Program-made: the position numbers and the translations under genes
Assembly (NCBI RefSeq): GCF_025999835.1
Contig: NZ_AP025628.1
Coordinates: forward strand, 2,418,001-2,482,000
From: Caldinitratiruptor microaerophilus
Lineage (GTDB): Bacteria; Bacillota; Sulfobacillia; Symbiobacteriales; ZC4RG38
DNA length: 64,000 nucleotides
Direction of reading: 5' to 3'
Shown: piece by piece, positions 27,683 through 36,265 of the stretch
How the letters are laid out: the number at the start of each line of letters is the position of its first letter
Numbering within the stretch: the first letter of the stretch is position 1
Notes under the pieces: generated by a model
Databases searched by the model: none
Told to the model about the DNA's origin: nothing
The model's input: the letters and a program-made list of their open reading frames with translations, nothing else

Positions 27683-28903
27683 CTACGTGCGGTAGTCCGC
27701 GTTGATCTTCACGTAGTCGTAGCTCAGGTCGCAGCCCCACGCCGTCGCCGACGCCGGACCGGCGTGCAGGTCGGCCCGGATGACGACCTCGTCCTGCTCG
27801 AGGACCCGGCGCGCCTCATCCTCCGGAAACGCCAGCCCGGCCCCGCCGGCCATGACCTGGACGTGCCCGAGCCACAGGTCGACCCGGTCGGGGTCGAACT
27901 CGGCGCCCGAGTAGCCCATCGCCGCCAGGACGCGGCCCCAGTTGGGGTCGCGCCCGAAGACGGCCGCCTTCACGAGGTTCGACGCCGCCACCGCCCGGGC
28001 CGCCAGGCGGGCGTCCCGCAGGGTGGGGGCGCCCTCCACCCGGACCTCGATGAGCTTCGTGGCCCCCTCCCCGTCCCGGGCGACGGCCCTCGCCAGGTGG
28101 ACCAGGAGCTGCTCCAGCCCGGCGGCGAACGCCTCCCAGTCCGGGGTGCCCTGGACGATCGTCTCCCCGCCGGCCAGTCCGTTGGCCAGGACGAGGACGG
28201 TGTCGTTGGTCGAGGTGTCGCCGTCGACGCTGATCATGTTGAAGCTCGCGTCGACCCCCCGCTCCAGCGCCGCCCGGAGCGCGGCCGGGGCGATCGGGGC
28301 GTCGGTGGTGATGAAGGCGAGCATGGTGCCCATGTTCGGGTGGATCATGCCGGAGCCCTTCGCCATCCCGCCGATCGTCACGGCCCGCCCGCCGCTCAGC
28401 TCGACCTGGAGGGCCCACTCCTTCGGGAACGTGTCGGTGGTCATGATCGCCTGGGCGGCGGCCGCGTTGCCGTCCGGCGCCAGGACGGCCGCCGCGGCGC
28501 GGATGCCGGCCTCTACCCGGTCCATCGGCAGCGGCACGCCGATCACCCCGGTCGACGCCACGGCCACGAGCTCGGGGGCGATCCCGAGCGCCTCGGCGGC
28601 CACCTGGGCCATGCGTTCGGCGTCCCGCATGCCCTGCTCGCCCGTGCAGGCGTTCGCGTTGCCGCTGTTCGCCACGATGGCCTGCAGGCGCCCGCCGGCG
28701 ACCCGCTCCTCGCACAGGCGCACGGGCGCGGCCTTCACGCGGTTGCGCGTGAACACGCCGGCGGCAGCCGCCGGCACCTGCGAGAAGACCAGGGCGACGT
28801 CCTTCTTCAGGCCGCCCTTGCCCTTCACGTTGGCGTGCACCCCGGCGGCAAGGAAGCCCCGGGGGGCGGTCACCCCGCCCAGGCCCTTGATGGTGTACGG
28901 CAC
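27683..28903 (-). CDS. argJ: Ornithine acetyltransferase / glutamate N-acetyltransferase
   Basis: A 406-residue self-cleaving enzyme that recycles the acetyl group from acetylornithine to glutamate. The opening TAPRGFLAAGVHANVKGKGG and ANSGNANACTGEQGM are typical. The autocleavage site is in GMIHPNMGTMLAFITTDAP, where the Thr nucleophile of the beta chain follows the Met. The C-terminus has GRDPNWGRVLAAMGYSG and GCDLSYDYVKINADYRT. The cyclic pathway is thus in place, alongside the short ArgA upstream, which suggests ArgA replenishes acetylglutamate. Confidence 0.97.
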   Translation of the reverse strand: MPYTIKGLGGVTAPRGFLAAGVHANVKGKGGLKKDVALVFSQVPAAAAGVFTRNRVKAAPVRLCEERVAGGRLQAIVANSGNANACTGEQGMRDAERMAQVAAEALGIAPELVAVASTGVIGVPLPMDRVEAGIRAAAAVLAPDGNAAAAQAIMTTDTFPKEWALQVELSGGRAVTIGGMAKGSGMIHPNMGTMLAFITTDAPIAPAALRAALERGVDASFNMISVDGDTSTNDTVLVLANGLAGGETIVQGTPDWEAFAAGLEQLLVHLARAVARDGEGATKLIEVRVEGAPTLRDARLAARAVAASNLVKAAVFGRDPNWGRVLAAMGYSGAEFDPDRVDLWLGHVQVMAGGAGLAFPEDEARRVLEQDEVVIRADLHAGPASATAWGCDLSYDYVKINADYRT

Positions 28904-28910
28904 GAATGTG

Positions 28911-29432
28911 TCACCCCCGGATCCACAGCGGAAGCTCGACCAGCGGGATGTCGCCGTCCTCCCCGGGCGCGGGCGGCGCGCCCAGGTAGCGGATCATGGC
29001 GATCTCGTCGCAGGCGTGGAACTTGTCGCAGTACACGCATTCCTTCCAGACCTTCTGGGGCAGCTTCTCCTTCGGGACCACGGCGAAGCCGCACTTCTCG
29101 AAGAAGCCCACCTGGTAGGTGAGCGCCATGACCCGGCGCAGCCCCAGGGCCTCGGCCTCCGCCAGGAGGAACTCGACCAGCCGGCGCCCGACCCCTCCGC
29201 CGGTGCGGGCGGGGTCGACGGCCAGCGACCGGATCTCGGCCAGGTCGTGCCAGAGCACGTGCAGCGCCCCGGTGCCCACCACGACGCCGTCCTCCACGGC
29301 GACGGCGAAGTCCCGCACGTTCTCGTACAGGAGCATCAGCGGGCGGCGGAGCATGAGGCCCTGCTGGGCGTAGTCGTTGACGAGCCGGTGGATGTGGGGG
29401 ACGTCGGCCATGACGGCCTTGCGGATCTCCAC
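28911..29432 (-). CDS. argA: Short GNAT-type N-acetylglutamate synthase
   Basis: A 173-residue GNAT-fold acetyltransferase. The acetyl-CoA motif is IRSLAVDPARTGGGVGRRLV. The C-terminal Cys-containing block KVWKECVYCDKFHACDEIAM is characteristic of the stand-alone NAGS found in Firmicutes and Actinobacteria. It lacks the kinase-like domain of classical ArgA, so arginine inhibition, if any, differs. It begins 66 bases after argC and its stop is 7 bases before the argJ start, supporting an arginine role over a generic GNAT. Confidence 0.85.
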   Translation of the reverse strand: MEIRKAVMADVPHIHRLVNDYAQQGLMLRRPLMLLYENVRDFAVAVEDGVVVGTGALHVLWHDLAEIRSLAVDPARTGGGVGRRLVEFLLAEAEALGLRRVMALTYQVGFFEKCGFAVVPKEKLPQKVWKECVYCDKFHACDEIAMIRYLGAPPAPGEDGDIPLVELPLWIRG

Positions 29433-29498
29433 GGGAAAGGCCCTCCTGCGGGGTGGCCGCGCCCCGCCGGGCGCTCGGCCCGGCCTGCGGGCGGCGGC

Positions 29499-30545
29499 CT
29501 ACGGGTAGACGGGAAGCGCCTCGAGCCCCAGGGTCTCGGGCAGCCCGAAGAGGAGGTTCATGTTCTGGACCGCCTGCCCGGCGGCGCCCTTCACGAGGTT
29601 GTCGAGCACCGCCACGACCAGGACCCGGCCGGTGCGGGCGTCGACCTCCACGCCGATGTCGCACCGGTTGGACCCCCAGACCTCCTTCGTCTGCGGGAGG
29701 TTGCCGGCCGGGCGGACGCGGACGAAGGGCGCACCGCGGTAGAAGTCCCGGAAGACCTCCAGCACCGCCTCCCGGCTGACCGGCTCCTTCAGCTGGAAGT
29801 AGGCCGTGGTGAGGATGCCCCGCGTCATCGGCACCAGGTGGGGGGTGAAGGTGACCCGGATCGCCTCGCCGGCCAGGTCGGAGAGGGTCTGCTCGATCTC
29901 CGGCGTGTGCCGGTGGGTACCGGCGACGCTGTACGCCTTGAAGTTCTCGTTGACCTCGCCGAAGTGGACCCCCAGGCTGACCCCCCGCCCGGCGCCGGAG
30001 ACGCCGGACTTCGAGTCGAAGACGATCCCCCGGGTCTCGACGAGGCCCGCCTTCAGGAGCGGCGCGGCGGCCAGGGCGCACGAGGTGGGGTAGCACCCGG
30101 GGTTGGCGACCAGCCGGGCCGGGCGGATCGCCTCGCGGTACAGTTCCGGCAGGCCGTAGGCGGCCTCGGCGAGGAGTTCCGCCGGCGCCGGGTCGTGCCG
30201 GTACCAGGCCCGGTACGCCTCCGGATCGCGCAGGCGGAAGTCGGCGCCGAGGTCGATGACCTTGACGCCCTCCGCCACCAGGGCCGGCGCCACCGACCCG
30301 GCCACCCCGTGCGGGAGGGCCAGGAAGACGACGTCGCACGCGGCCGCCAGCCGCTCCGCCTCGAGGGGCAGAAGCTCGAGCGCCCCCGCCTCCTCACCCA
30401 GGTGCGGGAAGACGGCTCCGAGGGCAGAGCCCTGGTACTGCTCGCTCGTGCCCGCCACGATGCGCACCTGCGGGTGGCGGCTCAGGATGCGTACCAGCTC
30501 GACGCCGGTGTACCCCGTGGCTCCCGCGATGCCGACGCGGATCAA
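29499..30545 (-). CDS. argC: N-acetyl-gamma-glutamyl-phosphate reductase
   Basis: A 348-residue NADPH-dependent dehydrogenase. The N-terminal GIAGATGYTGVELVRIL is the dinucleotide motif. The catalytic cysteine is in VANPGCYPTSCALAAAPLL. Further family blocks are SGVSGAGRGVSLGVHFGEVN and HRHTPEIEQTLSDLAG. The start is TTG 30545 with a GGGGGG site. It is the first gene of argCAJBD and lies under the ARG-box promoter at 30608-30642. Confidence 0.97.
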   Translation of the reverse strand: MIRVGIAGATGYTGVELVRILSRHPQVRIVAGTSEQYQGSALGAVFPHLGEEAGALELLPLEAERLAAACDVVFLALPHGVAGSVAPALVAEGVKVIDLGADFRLRDPEAYRAWYRHDPAPAELLAEAAYGLPELYREAIRPARLVANPGCYPTSCALAAAPLLKAGLVETRGIVFDSKSGVSGAGRGVSLGVHFGEVNENFKAYSVAGTHRHTPEIEQTLSDLAGEAIRVTFTPHLVPMTRGILTTAYFQLKEPVSREAVLEVFRDFYRGAPFVRVRPAGNLPQTKEVWGSNRCDIGVEVDARTGRVLVVAVLDNLVKGAAGQAVQNMNLLFGLPETLGLEALPVYP

Positions 30546-30607
30546 GCCGATCCCCCCCGGCGCAGCCGGAAAGTGGAGTGCCCCCCGGCCCGTCGGGGGG
30601 CACGCTC

Positions 30608-30642
30608 TGTATGACTATAACATGAGCTGCATAAGTATGCAA
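30608..30642 (-). promoter_or_regulatory. ARG-box-controlled promoter of argCAJBD
   Basis: TTGCAT (30637-30642), 17 bases, TATAGT (30614-30619) on the minus strand. The 14-mers TGTATGACTATAAC (30608-30621) and TGCATAAGTATGCA (30628-30641) sit 6 bases apart over the hexamers. It is the third copy of the same operator-promoter arrangement. Confidence 0.85.
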
Positions 30643-30899
30643 CCAGGATCGCGACCCGCCTCCTTCCTCGGCCACCTCCGTGTGGACGTTCTCGCCCCCC
30701 GCCAGGATGCTCCGACCTGCGCCCGGTCCTCCCGTTCGCGGCCGTTTCACCGATCGATGCTGCCCTGCACGCCCATCCTGACGGGGGTGCCCACTCCACG
30801 TGTCCCAGCCCGCGCGGGGGGTACGGCAGGCGACGCCGGCGGCAGGCACCCGGACGCTCCGGTCCGCGGCCCGGTGGTTCCACTGGGTAGCGTTATCGT

Positions 30900-30923
30900 C
30901 TCGTGCTATATTGATGTCATGAG
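30900..30923. promoter_or_regulatory. Promoter/operator candidate of vapBC
   Basis: An imperfect inverted repeat, CTCGTG ... CATGAG, encloses a TATATT -10-like hexamer about 25 bases before the antitoxin start. A GAGGTGA ribosome-binding site overlaps its right edge. Autoregulation by the ribbon-helix-helix antitoxin through such a site is typical of TA operons. No good -35 is seen. Confidence 0.45.
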
Positions 30924-30933
30924 GTGATAGCGA

Positions 30934-31161
30934 ATGACGACGGTCAAGAAGATCGTCTACCTGACCGAGGCCCAGGAGCAGCTCCTCAAGCGACTGGCCG
31001 AGGAGGAAGGGCTCAGCGAGACGGAGATCGTCCGTCGGGCCATCGAAGCATACAGCCGGGTCCGCACCCGCGACCCGCTCCTGGATACCATCGGCATCGC
31101 CCGGGGCGGCCCGGAGGACGGGGCGGTGAACCATGACCGCTACCTTTTCACCCGGGAGTAA
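30934..31161 (+). CDS. VapB-like antitoxin, ribbon-helix-helix
   Basis: A 75-residue protein. Its N-terminal half, KKIVYLTEAQEQLLKRLAEE then LSETEIVRRAIEAY, is a CopG/ribbon-helix-helix DNA-binding fold. The acidic/flexible C-terminus would bind and neutralise the toxin. The GAGGTGA site supports ATG 30934. The PIN toxin gene overlaps its 3' end by 29 bases, the usual arrangement for a TA pair. Confidence 0.85.
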   Translation: MTTVKKIVYLTEAQEQLLKRLAEEEGLSETEIVRRAIEAYSRVRTRDPLLDTIGIARGGPEDGAVNHDRYLFTRE

Positions 31162-31576
31162 GCTCTTCATCGACACCGGGGCGTTCATCGCCCTGGCCAA
31201 CGCCGCCGACCGGATGCACGGCGGCGCAGCCTCGTTCTACCGGTCGGTGCCCCCGCGAGTTCCGCGGCTGACGACCGCAGCCGTCCTGGGGGAGACGTAC
31301 ACCTTCCTGCGGTACCACCTTGGGCGGGTACCCGCTCTCCGGTGGCTGGACGGGATCGAGGACGCGGTCGCAACCGGCCACCTGAAGGTGATCTACCCGG
31401 ACGCAGCCGCGGACAAGGCCACGCGGGACACGCTCCGACGCTACCCCGACCAGGACCTCTCCTACACCGACGCCCTGACCCTCGTGGTGCTCGACATGGA
31501 GTCCGTCGAGTACGTCTTCGGCTTCGACCACCACCTTGCACTGACCGGGCGGGTGCTCGTGCCGGGTCCCTCGTGA
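31133..31576 (+). CDS. PIN-domain ribonuclease toxin (VapC-like)
   Basis: A 147-residue PIN-domain protein. Metal-binding acidic residues are seen in LFIDTGAFIALANAAD (first Asp), AAVLGETYTFLR (Glu), DLSYTDALTLVVL (Asp) and VFGFDHHLAL (last Asp), so the nuclease appears intact. VapC toxins cleave tRNA or rRNA; the target cannot be inferred. It is coupled to the antitoxin by overlap. The pair sits between argCAJBD and an ECF transporter region. Confidence 0.85.
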   Translation: MTATFSPGSKLFIDTGAFIALANAADRMHGGAASFYRSVPPRVPRLTTAAVLGETYTFLRYHLGRVPALRWLDGIEDAVATGHLKVIYPDAAADKATRDTLRRYPDQDLSYTDALTLVVLDMESVEYVFGFDHHLALTGRVLVPGPS

Positions 31577-31629
31577 ACCCGTCGGCGGGTGGGGGGTGTC
31601 GGGACGAGGTCCGCACCACCGTCTCTGAG

Positions 31630-31804
31630 CCCGGGATGCCTGTATGCCAGCGGTCCAACGACGCGTACGCTGGCGGTCCTCGCCCACCAGAGCCAGCACA
31701 TCTACCTGCCGCACGCCCTCTACGGCGACCTGGTCCGCCACTACGCCCACGTGAGCGGCGCCGGCATCTGCCGCTACGGCGAGAGCCTGTACCGGTTGCT
31801 CTGA
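31630..31804 (+). pseudogene. Coding-like 3' fragment of unknown gene
   Basis: The plus-strand frame ending at the TGA at 31802-31804 reads LAVLAHQSQHIYLPHALYGD and onward to a Tyr/His-rich tail ending ESLYRLL. From about 31668 every codon up to the stop ends in G or C, the pattern of genuine genes here, while the upstream part of the same frame loses that pattern and has no credible ribosome-binding site. It looks like the C-terminal end of a gene truncated at its 5' side, next to the TA operon. I do not recognise the family. Its end overlaps the 3' end of the minus-strand membrane protein by about 30 bases. Confidence 0.4.
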
Positions 31805-32418
31805 AAGGCCAGGTCCACGCTCATCGGCCACAGGACGGCCGCGCCGACCCGGAGGGTGAGGTAGGCCGCGCCGACACCGTTCAGGATGAGCCGCGGGAGA
31901 TCCCCGATCCCCGGGGGCAGGAGGCCGAAGATCACCTGGCGGGCCAGGAAGAAGGGCACCGCCCACAGGTAGATCGCCCACAGCGCGGCTGCGGCGGGAC
32001 CGGCCCCGGCCCGCGCCCGGCTCCCGCCGGCAAGGGACCCGGGAGGCCGGCGCCAGGCTGTGACGGCCATGGCGAGCAGCGCCAGCGCCAGTGGCGCGGC
32101 CGCCTGGGTCAGCACGTACCCGATGAAGGTCCCCTCCGCCCCCGGTAGCCCGGCCCGCAGGGCGATCATCCGGCCGCGGCCGAAAACGGGCCAGAAGGAC
32201 CCGGCCCAGGCCAGCAGCCCCAGACCCCCGGCCAGCCAGGGGGGCGCCCGGCGCGCCGCCAGGCCGGCGAGGGCGTAGAGCACCTGAAAGGGCAGGGCGA
32301 AGAAGATGCCGGCCAGGAACGACGCCCCACCGGTCGCCAGGCCGCCCACCAGCCGGGGTGCCAGCCAGCCCACCAGGCCTGTGGCGAGAAGAAGCACGGC
32401 CTCCCGGACCAGAACCAT
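31774..32418 (-). CDS. Multi-pass membrane protein of unknown function, ECF-linked
   Basis: A 214-residue hydrophobic protein with about six helices, for example VREAVLLLATGLVGWLAPRL, GIFFALPFQVLYALAGLAAR and GPAAAALWAIYLWAVPFFLA. No family recognised. ATG 32418 follows a GAGGGGG site. It lies downstream of the ECF S-component in the same direction, but a strong hairpin (32471-32511) lies between them, so it may be expressed at a lower level. A second transporter subunit or an accessory membrane protein is possible. Confidence 0.6.
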   Translation of the reverse strand: MVLVREAVLLLATGLVGWLAPRLVGGLATGGASFLAGIFFALPFQVLYALAGLAARRAPPWLAGGLGLLAWAGSFWPVFGRGRMIALRAGLPGAEGTFIGYVLTQAAAPLALALLAMAVTAWRRPPGSLAGGSRARAGAGPAAAALWAIYLWAVPFFLARQVIFGLLPPGIGDLPRLILNGVGAAYLTLRVGAAVLWPMSVDLAFQSNRYRLSP

Positions 32419-32470
32419 CCCGTTTCCCCCTCGAGACTCTCGAGTACCTGGCCCGCCCCGCCGCACAGAC

Positions 32471-32511
32471 GAGGGGGCGGCGAGGGGAGGTGCGCCCCTC
32501 GCCGCCCCCTC
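32471..32511 (-). terminator. Strong hairpin after ECF S-component gene
   Basis: GAGGGGGCGGCGAGGGG and CCCCTCGCCGCCCCCTC form a 17-base perfect stem around a 7-base loop. There is no clear T-run, so it may attenuate rather than end transcription. Confidence 0.55.
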
Positions 32512-32539
32512 GTGGTACAGAACTGCGTACGCGGACGTG

Positions 32540-33382
32540 CTAGCGCCCGGCCGCCCGCAGGCCCAGCCGGGGCCGGGCCGTGAACAGGACGAGCAGGAGC
32601 GCCAGCATGAAGGGCACGAGGCTCCAGATCACGAGCCCGGTGCCGACCAGGCTCGGATCGCCCTGGCGGGCGAAGCCCGCGGCGAACGCCGGGGAGCCGA
32701 GCACCCCAATCGACAGCCAGTTGCCGACCACGAACGCCCCGAACGAGCCGACCACCGCGAGCAGGGTACCCAGGGCGCCGCTCCCGCGGGAGATGTCCGC
32801 CTCCGGCATGATGTCAGTCCACAGAAGGCCCCAGCGCTTGACCCGCCCGTACAGGAGACCCAGGAGCACGGGACCCAGCACCGCCGGGAAGAGGAAGTTG
32901 TTCAGGGTGATGATGTTCCCGAGCACCGCGAACGGGAACAGCCGCAGCACCTCGAGGCCCCAGGCGATGATGACCGCGCAGGCGACGGCGCTGATGAGGG
33001 TCAGGATGATGAACTCCAGCACCTGCCGGCCGCTGCGCATGGCCGGTTCCTCACCGGAACTGAAGGGGCCGAGCCGCCCCCAGAGCGCGTAGGGAATGAG
33101 ACCGAGGTAGAAGTTGCCGACGAACCCGAACGCGCTGCCGGGGCCGAAGGTTCCGCCCTGGATGTCTCCGATCAGGTTGCCGATCGCGGTCCCCCAGGCG
33201 GCCGCGGGGCCGAAAAGCAGCGAGAAGACCGGCGGAATCACCTGGGCCACCCGCACCTCCGTGATGCCGGGGATGAGGGGGAAGGCCTTGAAGGGGATGA
33301 GCACGGCCGCGTAGAGCGCGGCGCTGAGGGCCACCAGGACGATCATGCGGGTGTGGCGCCACATCGTGAACAGTTCCTTCAC
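32540..33382 (-). CDS. ECF transporter S component, substrate unknown
   Basis: A 280-residue membrane protein. The N-terminal RMIVLVALSAALYAAVLIPF is the helix typical of S-components that contacts EcfT. ITEVRVAQVIPPVFSLLFGP and GTAIGNLIGDIQGGTFGPGS follow, the latter a family-like glycine-rich loop. Six to seven helices are predicted. The length is above the usual 180-200, with an extra C-terminal part. The EcfT and EcfA genes lie directly upstream. The substrate (a vitamin, metal or queuosine-type compound) cannot be assigned. Confidence 0.78.
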   Translation of the reverse strand: MKELFTMWRHTRMIVLVALSAALYAAVLIPFKAFPLIPGITEVRVAQVIPPVFSLLFGPAAAWGTAIGNLIGDIQGGTFGPGSAFGFVGNFYLGLIPYALWGRLGPFSSGEEPAMRSGRQVLEFIILTLISAVACAVIIAWGLEVLRLFPFAVLGNIITLNNFLFPAVLGPVLLGLLYGRVKRWGLLWTDIMPEADISRGSGALGTLLAVVGSFGAFVVGNWLSIGVLGSPAFAAGFARQGDPSLVGTGLVIWSLVPFMLALLLVLFTARPRLGLRAAGR

Positions 33383-33452
33383 CTTGCAAACCCCCCTTGC
33401 TCAGGTTGCCTGCATGCCCGCGCGGAGCCCGAACGGCCCCGCCACCACCTCC

Positions 33453-34232
33453 TCACCGCACGAGACCACTCAGGCTGCCCGCACCGGTGAACCGCAAGTA
33501 GAGGGCCACCGCCGCTCCGACGGCCGCAGCGGCACTCCACAGCCAGTCCCGGAGGGTGAACCGGAGCTGCAAGTAGTCGGTGCGCCGGGGCCGCGCGCCG
33601 AAGCCCTTGGATTCCAGCGCCATGGCGAACTGGTTCGTGGAGCGCAGAGCCGAGGCGAAGACCGGTACCATGAGCGGCAGGTGCTTGCGCATCCGGGTGA
33701 TGAGGCCGCCGGACTCCACGTCGAGCCCCCGGGACTTCTGCGCCTGGATGATGGTGACCCCTGCCCCCACGAACGTCGGCACGAGCCGCAGCGCGGTGGA
33801 GAACGCAAACCCCACGGAATACGGCACGCCGAGGCGGATGAGCCCGGCGGCGATCTCCTCGTTGCGAGTGGTCGCCAGGAAGAGCACGGAGGAGACGATC
33901 ATCGCCGACAGCTTGAGGCCCGTCGCCACCCCGAACAGGACCGACTCGACCTCGACCGGCCCGAGAAGCGGCGTCCGGCCCTGCGCCAGCAGCGACCACA
34001 TCCCCATCGACACGGTGAAGACCGTCCCGACCAGCACCCGCACCCGCCGGAGAGCCGGCCACGCACGGGCCACCGCCGCTCCCAGAAGGCTCGCCGCCAC
34101 CAGCGCCCCGGGCAGGAGCGGGGTGTCCGTGGCGACGGCCAGGAGCAGCACCGCCAGGAGGAGGAACATCTTGGTCCGGGGGTCCAGGCGGTGGAGAATG
34201 CTGTCCCCGGGAACGTAGAAGTAGATGTCCAT
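33453..34232 (-). CDS. ecfT: ECF transporter transmembrane component EcfT
   Basis: A 259-residue membrane protein, CbiQ/EcfT family. It opens YVPGDSILHRLDPRTKMFLL, the typical start. The two cytoplasmic coupling motifs that dock into the ATPases are AQKSRGLD and ALESKGFGA, matching the Ala-Arg-Gly pattern of EcfT. Its start is only 3 bases from the ATPase gene stop, implying translational coupling. It links the energy unit to the S-component encoded 70 bases downstream. Confidence 0.9.
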   Translation of the reverse strand: MDIYFYVPGDSILHRLDPRTKMFLLLAVLLLAVATDTPLLPGALVAASLLGAAVARAWPALRRVRVLVGTVFTVSMGMWSLLAQGRTPLLGPVEVESVLFGVATGLKLSAMIVSSVLFLATTRNEEIAAGLIRLGVPYSVGFAFSTALRLVPTFVGAGVTIIQAQKSRGLDVESGGLITRMRKHLPLMVPVFASALRSTNQFAMALESKGFGARPRRTDYLQLRFTLRDWLWSAAAAVGAAVALYLRFTGAGSLSGLVR

Positions 34233-34235
34233 CGC

Positions 34236-36008
34236 TCACGCCTCCTCCCGGGCCAACCGGGAGTCTCCCCTGCGCAGCACCGCCAGGCACTCGTCCAGGC
34301 TGAGGAGCGTGCCCCCCAGGCGGTTGGAGATCCGAACCAGCTGCGGTGGCCGCAGGTGGGCCTCGAGGAGTTCGGGCTCCCGCGCCATGACCTGCCGGGT
34401 GGGCCCGTCCATCCAGATGCGGCCGTCCCGCACCACCACGGTCCGGTGGGCGTACTCGGCCACCACCCACATCGTGTGGGTGACGAACAGGATGGTATGG
34501 CCCGCCTCGGAGAGCCGCCGCACCAGGTCCATCATCCGCCGCTGCTCCCGGTAGTCGAGCCCGGTCGTCGGCTCGTCCAGGATGATCACCCGGGGCCGGG
34601 TGGCAAGGACCGAGGCGACCGCCACGCGCTGGCGCTCGCCCTTGGTCATGGCGAACGGGTCCTCCTGCTCCCGCCCGGCCAGCCCCACGGCCTCCAGCGC
34701 CTCCGTGACCCGCTGCCTGAGTTCGGCCCCGGTGACGCCGTGATTGCGGGGGCCGAAGGCGACCTCGTCGAAGACCGTCTCGGCAAAGATCTGGTGGTCC
34801 GGGTTCTGGAACACGTAGCCGACCGTCCGCCCGAGCTGGAGCACGCTCTGGCCGGCCGTGCTCACCCCGGCGACACGGACCTCCCCGGCGGTAGGGCTCA
34901 GGAGCCCGTTCATGTGCTTCACCAGGGTGGTCTTGCCGCTCCCGTTCTGGCCCACGACCGCCACGAACTCCCCCGACCGGATGGTGAGGTTCACCCCGGC
35001 CAGCGCCAGCAGGCCGTTGGCGTAGCGATGTTCCAGGTCCCGCACCTCGATGATCGGCTCGCCGTAGCTTTCGGCCCGCCGGGCGTCGGCCTCGACGAGG
35101 CGGCGGTACGCCTCCGGGTCGATGGCCCAGCCGGCGGCCCTGAGCCGCCGCACGGCTTCCTCGACGTCGAGGGCCGGCTCCTCTCCGAGCCGCGCCAGCA
35201 ACTGGGCGGCCCCGAGGGGCTGGACGCCGCGCGCCTCCAGCCAGTCCGGCCGGGTGAGGACCTCGGAGGGCGGTCCGTCCGCCACCACCCGGCCGTCCTC
35301 GAGGACGACGACCCGGTCCGCCACGGCCGCCTCCTCGACCTCGTGCTCGGCGATGACGAGCGTCACGTCGTCACGGGCCCGGAGGTCCCGGGCCACGGCG
35401 AAGACGCCTTCCTTGCCGACGGGGTCCAGGTCCGTGGTTGGCTCGTCCATGACGAGAAGGCGGGGGTGGATGCTGAGCACCGAGGCGATGGCGAGCCGCT
35501 GCTTCTGCCCGCCGGACAGGGTGGCAGGCTCGCGGCGCTCGAGCCCCGTGAGCCCCACGGTGGCCAGGGCCTCTGCCACCCGGCGGCGGATCTCCTCGAC
35601 GCTCACCCCGAAGTTCTCCGGCCCGAAGGCGACCTCGAGCTCCACGTTGGTGGAGAAGAGCTGGGCCTCGAAGTCCTGGAACACGAGCCCCACCAGTTCG
35701 GCCAGCTGGTTCACCCGGCGGCCCCGGGTGGAGACCCCGAAAACCTGCACGTCCCCTTCCAGGTGGCCCCGCAGGAAGTGGGGGATGAGGCCGTTCAGGC
35801 AGTAACAGAGGGTGGACTTCCCCGCGCCGCTGGCCCCCAGGATCACGACGAACTCCCCGGGGTTGAGGGTGAGGTTGACGTCTCGGAGCGCGGGCTTCCT
35901 ACCGCCCCGGTAGGTGAACGTGACGCCGCTCAGGGCCGCAACGGGTGCCCGGCGACCCTCGGGGCCCGCCGCCAGACTGCCGGTACCCTCGTTGAGCTGT
36001 GGGATCAA
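34236..36008 (-). CDS. Fused double ECF ATPase (EcfA1-EcfA2)
   Basis: About 590 residues with two ABC ATPase domains in one chain. Domain 1 has Walker A GASGAGKSTL, a Q-loop VFQDFEAQLF, signature LSGGQKQRL and Walker B LLVMDEPTTDLD. Domain 2 has Walker A GQNGSGKTTL, VFQNPDHQIF, a non-canonical signature MTKGERQR and VIILDEPTTGLD. It energises uptake with EcfT and the S-component. The start is uncertain: TTG 36008 or TTG 36026, since no ATG or GTG precedes the first domain in frame. The upstream DNA is hairpin-rich. Confidence 0.88.
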   Translation of the reverse strand: MIPQLNEGTGSLAAGPEGRRAPVAALSGVTFTYRGGRKPALRDVNLTLNPGEFVVILGASGAGKSTLCYCLNGLIPHFLRGHLEGDVQVFGVSTRGRRVNQLAELVGLVFQDFEAQLFSTNVELEVAFGPENFGVSVEEIRRRVAEALATVGLTGLERREPATLSGGQKQRLAIASVLSIHPRLLVMDEPTTDLDPVGKEGVFAVARDLRARDDVTLVIAEHEVEEAAVADRVVVLEDGRVVADGPPSEVLTRPDWLEARGVQPLGAAQLLARLGEEPALDVEEAVRRLRAAGWAIDPEAYRRLVEADARRAESYGEPIIEVRDLEHRYANGLLALAGVNLTIRSGEFVAVVGQNGSGKTTLVKHMNGLLSPTAGEVRVAGVSTAGQSVLQLGRTVGYVFQNPDHQIFAETVFDEVAFGPRNHGVTGAELRQRVTEALEAVGLAGREQEDPFAMTKGERQRVAVASVLATRPRVIILDEPTTGLDYREQRRMMDLVRRLSEAGHTILFVTHTMWVVAEYAHRTVVVRDGRIWMDGPTRQVMAREPELLEAHLRPPQLVRISNRLGGTLLSLDECLAVLRRGDSRLAREEA

Positions 36009-36164
36009 ACCCCTGCCCTGGTTCAAAAAACTCGACTGTTTCTGTCCAACAGCCAAGCCGGCCCCCAGACCAGGTCTTCGCCTCCTTCCCGACACTTGAC
36101 TTGCCCCTCCCGGGGCACGGCGACAGGGGGCCTCGGCCCGGGAGTCCCACCCGGAGCCCGGACA

Positions 36165-36230
36165 GGGTGGTGTCCCACCCTCTTGCCCAGGGCCCGTGCT
36201 GCTCCGCACGATACGGGGTTGCCTGGGCAA
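36165..36230 (-). ncRNA. Hairpin-rich leader or relic mobile-element RNA
   Basis: Upstream of the fused ATPase gene lies a long nested stem: TTGCCCAGG (36183-36191) pairs with CCTGGGCAA (36222-36230), enclosing CCCGT/ACGGG (36193-36197 and 36213-36217). A second hairpin, GGGTGG-TGTC-CCACCC, occupies 36165-36180. It could be the ligand-sensing leader of the ECF operon, or the structured right end of the TnpB-like element at 36266-36800. It matches no riboswitch class I can recall. Confidence 0.4.
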
Positions 36231-36265
36231 CGGCTGCCGCCGCCCGGACCGCCCTGTCAGGGCGC

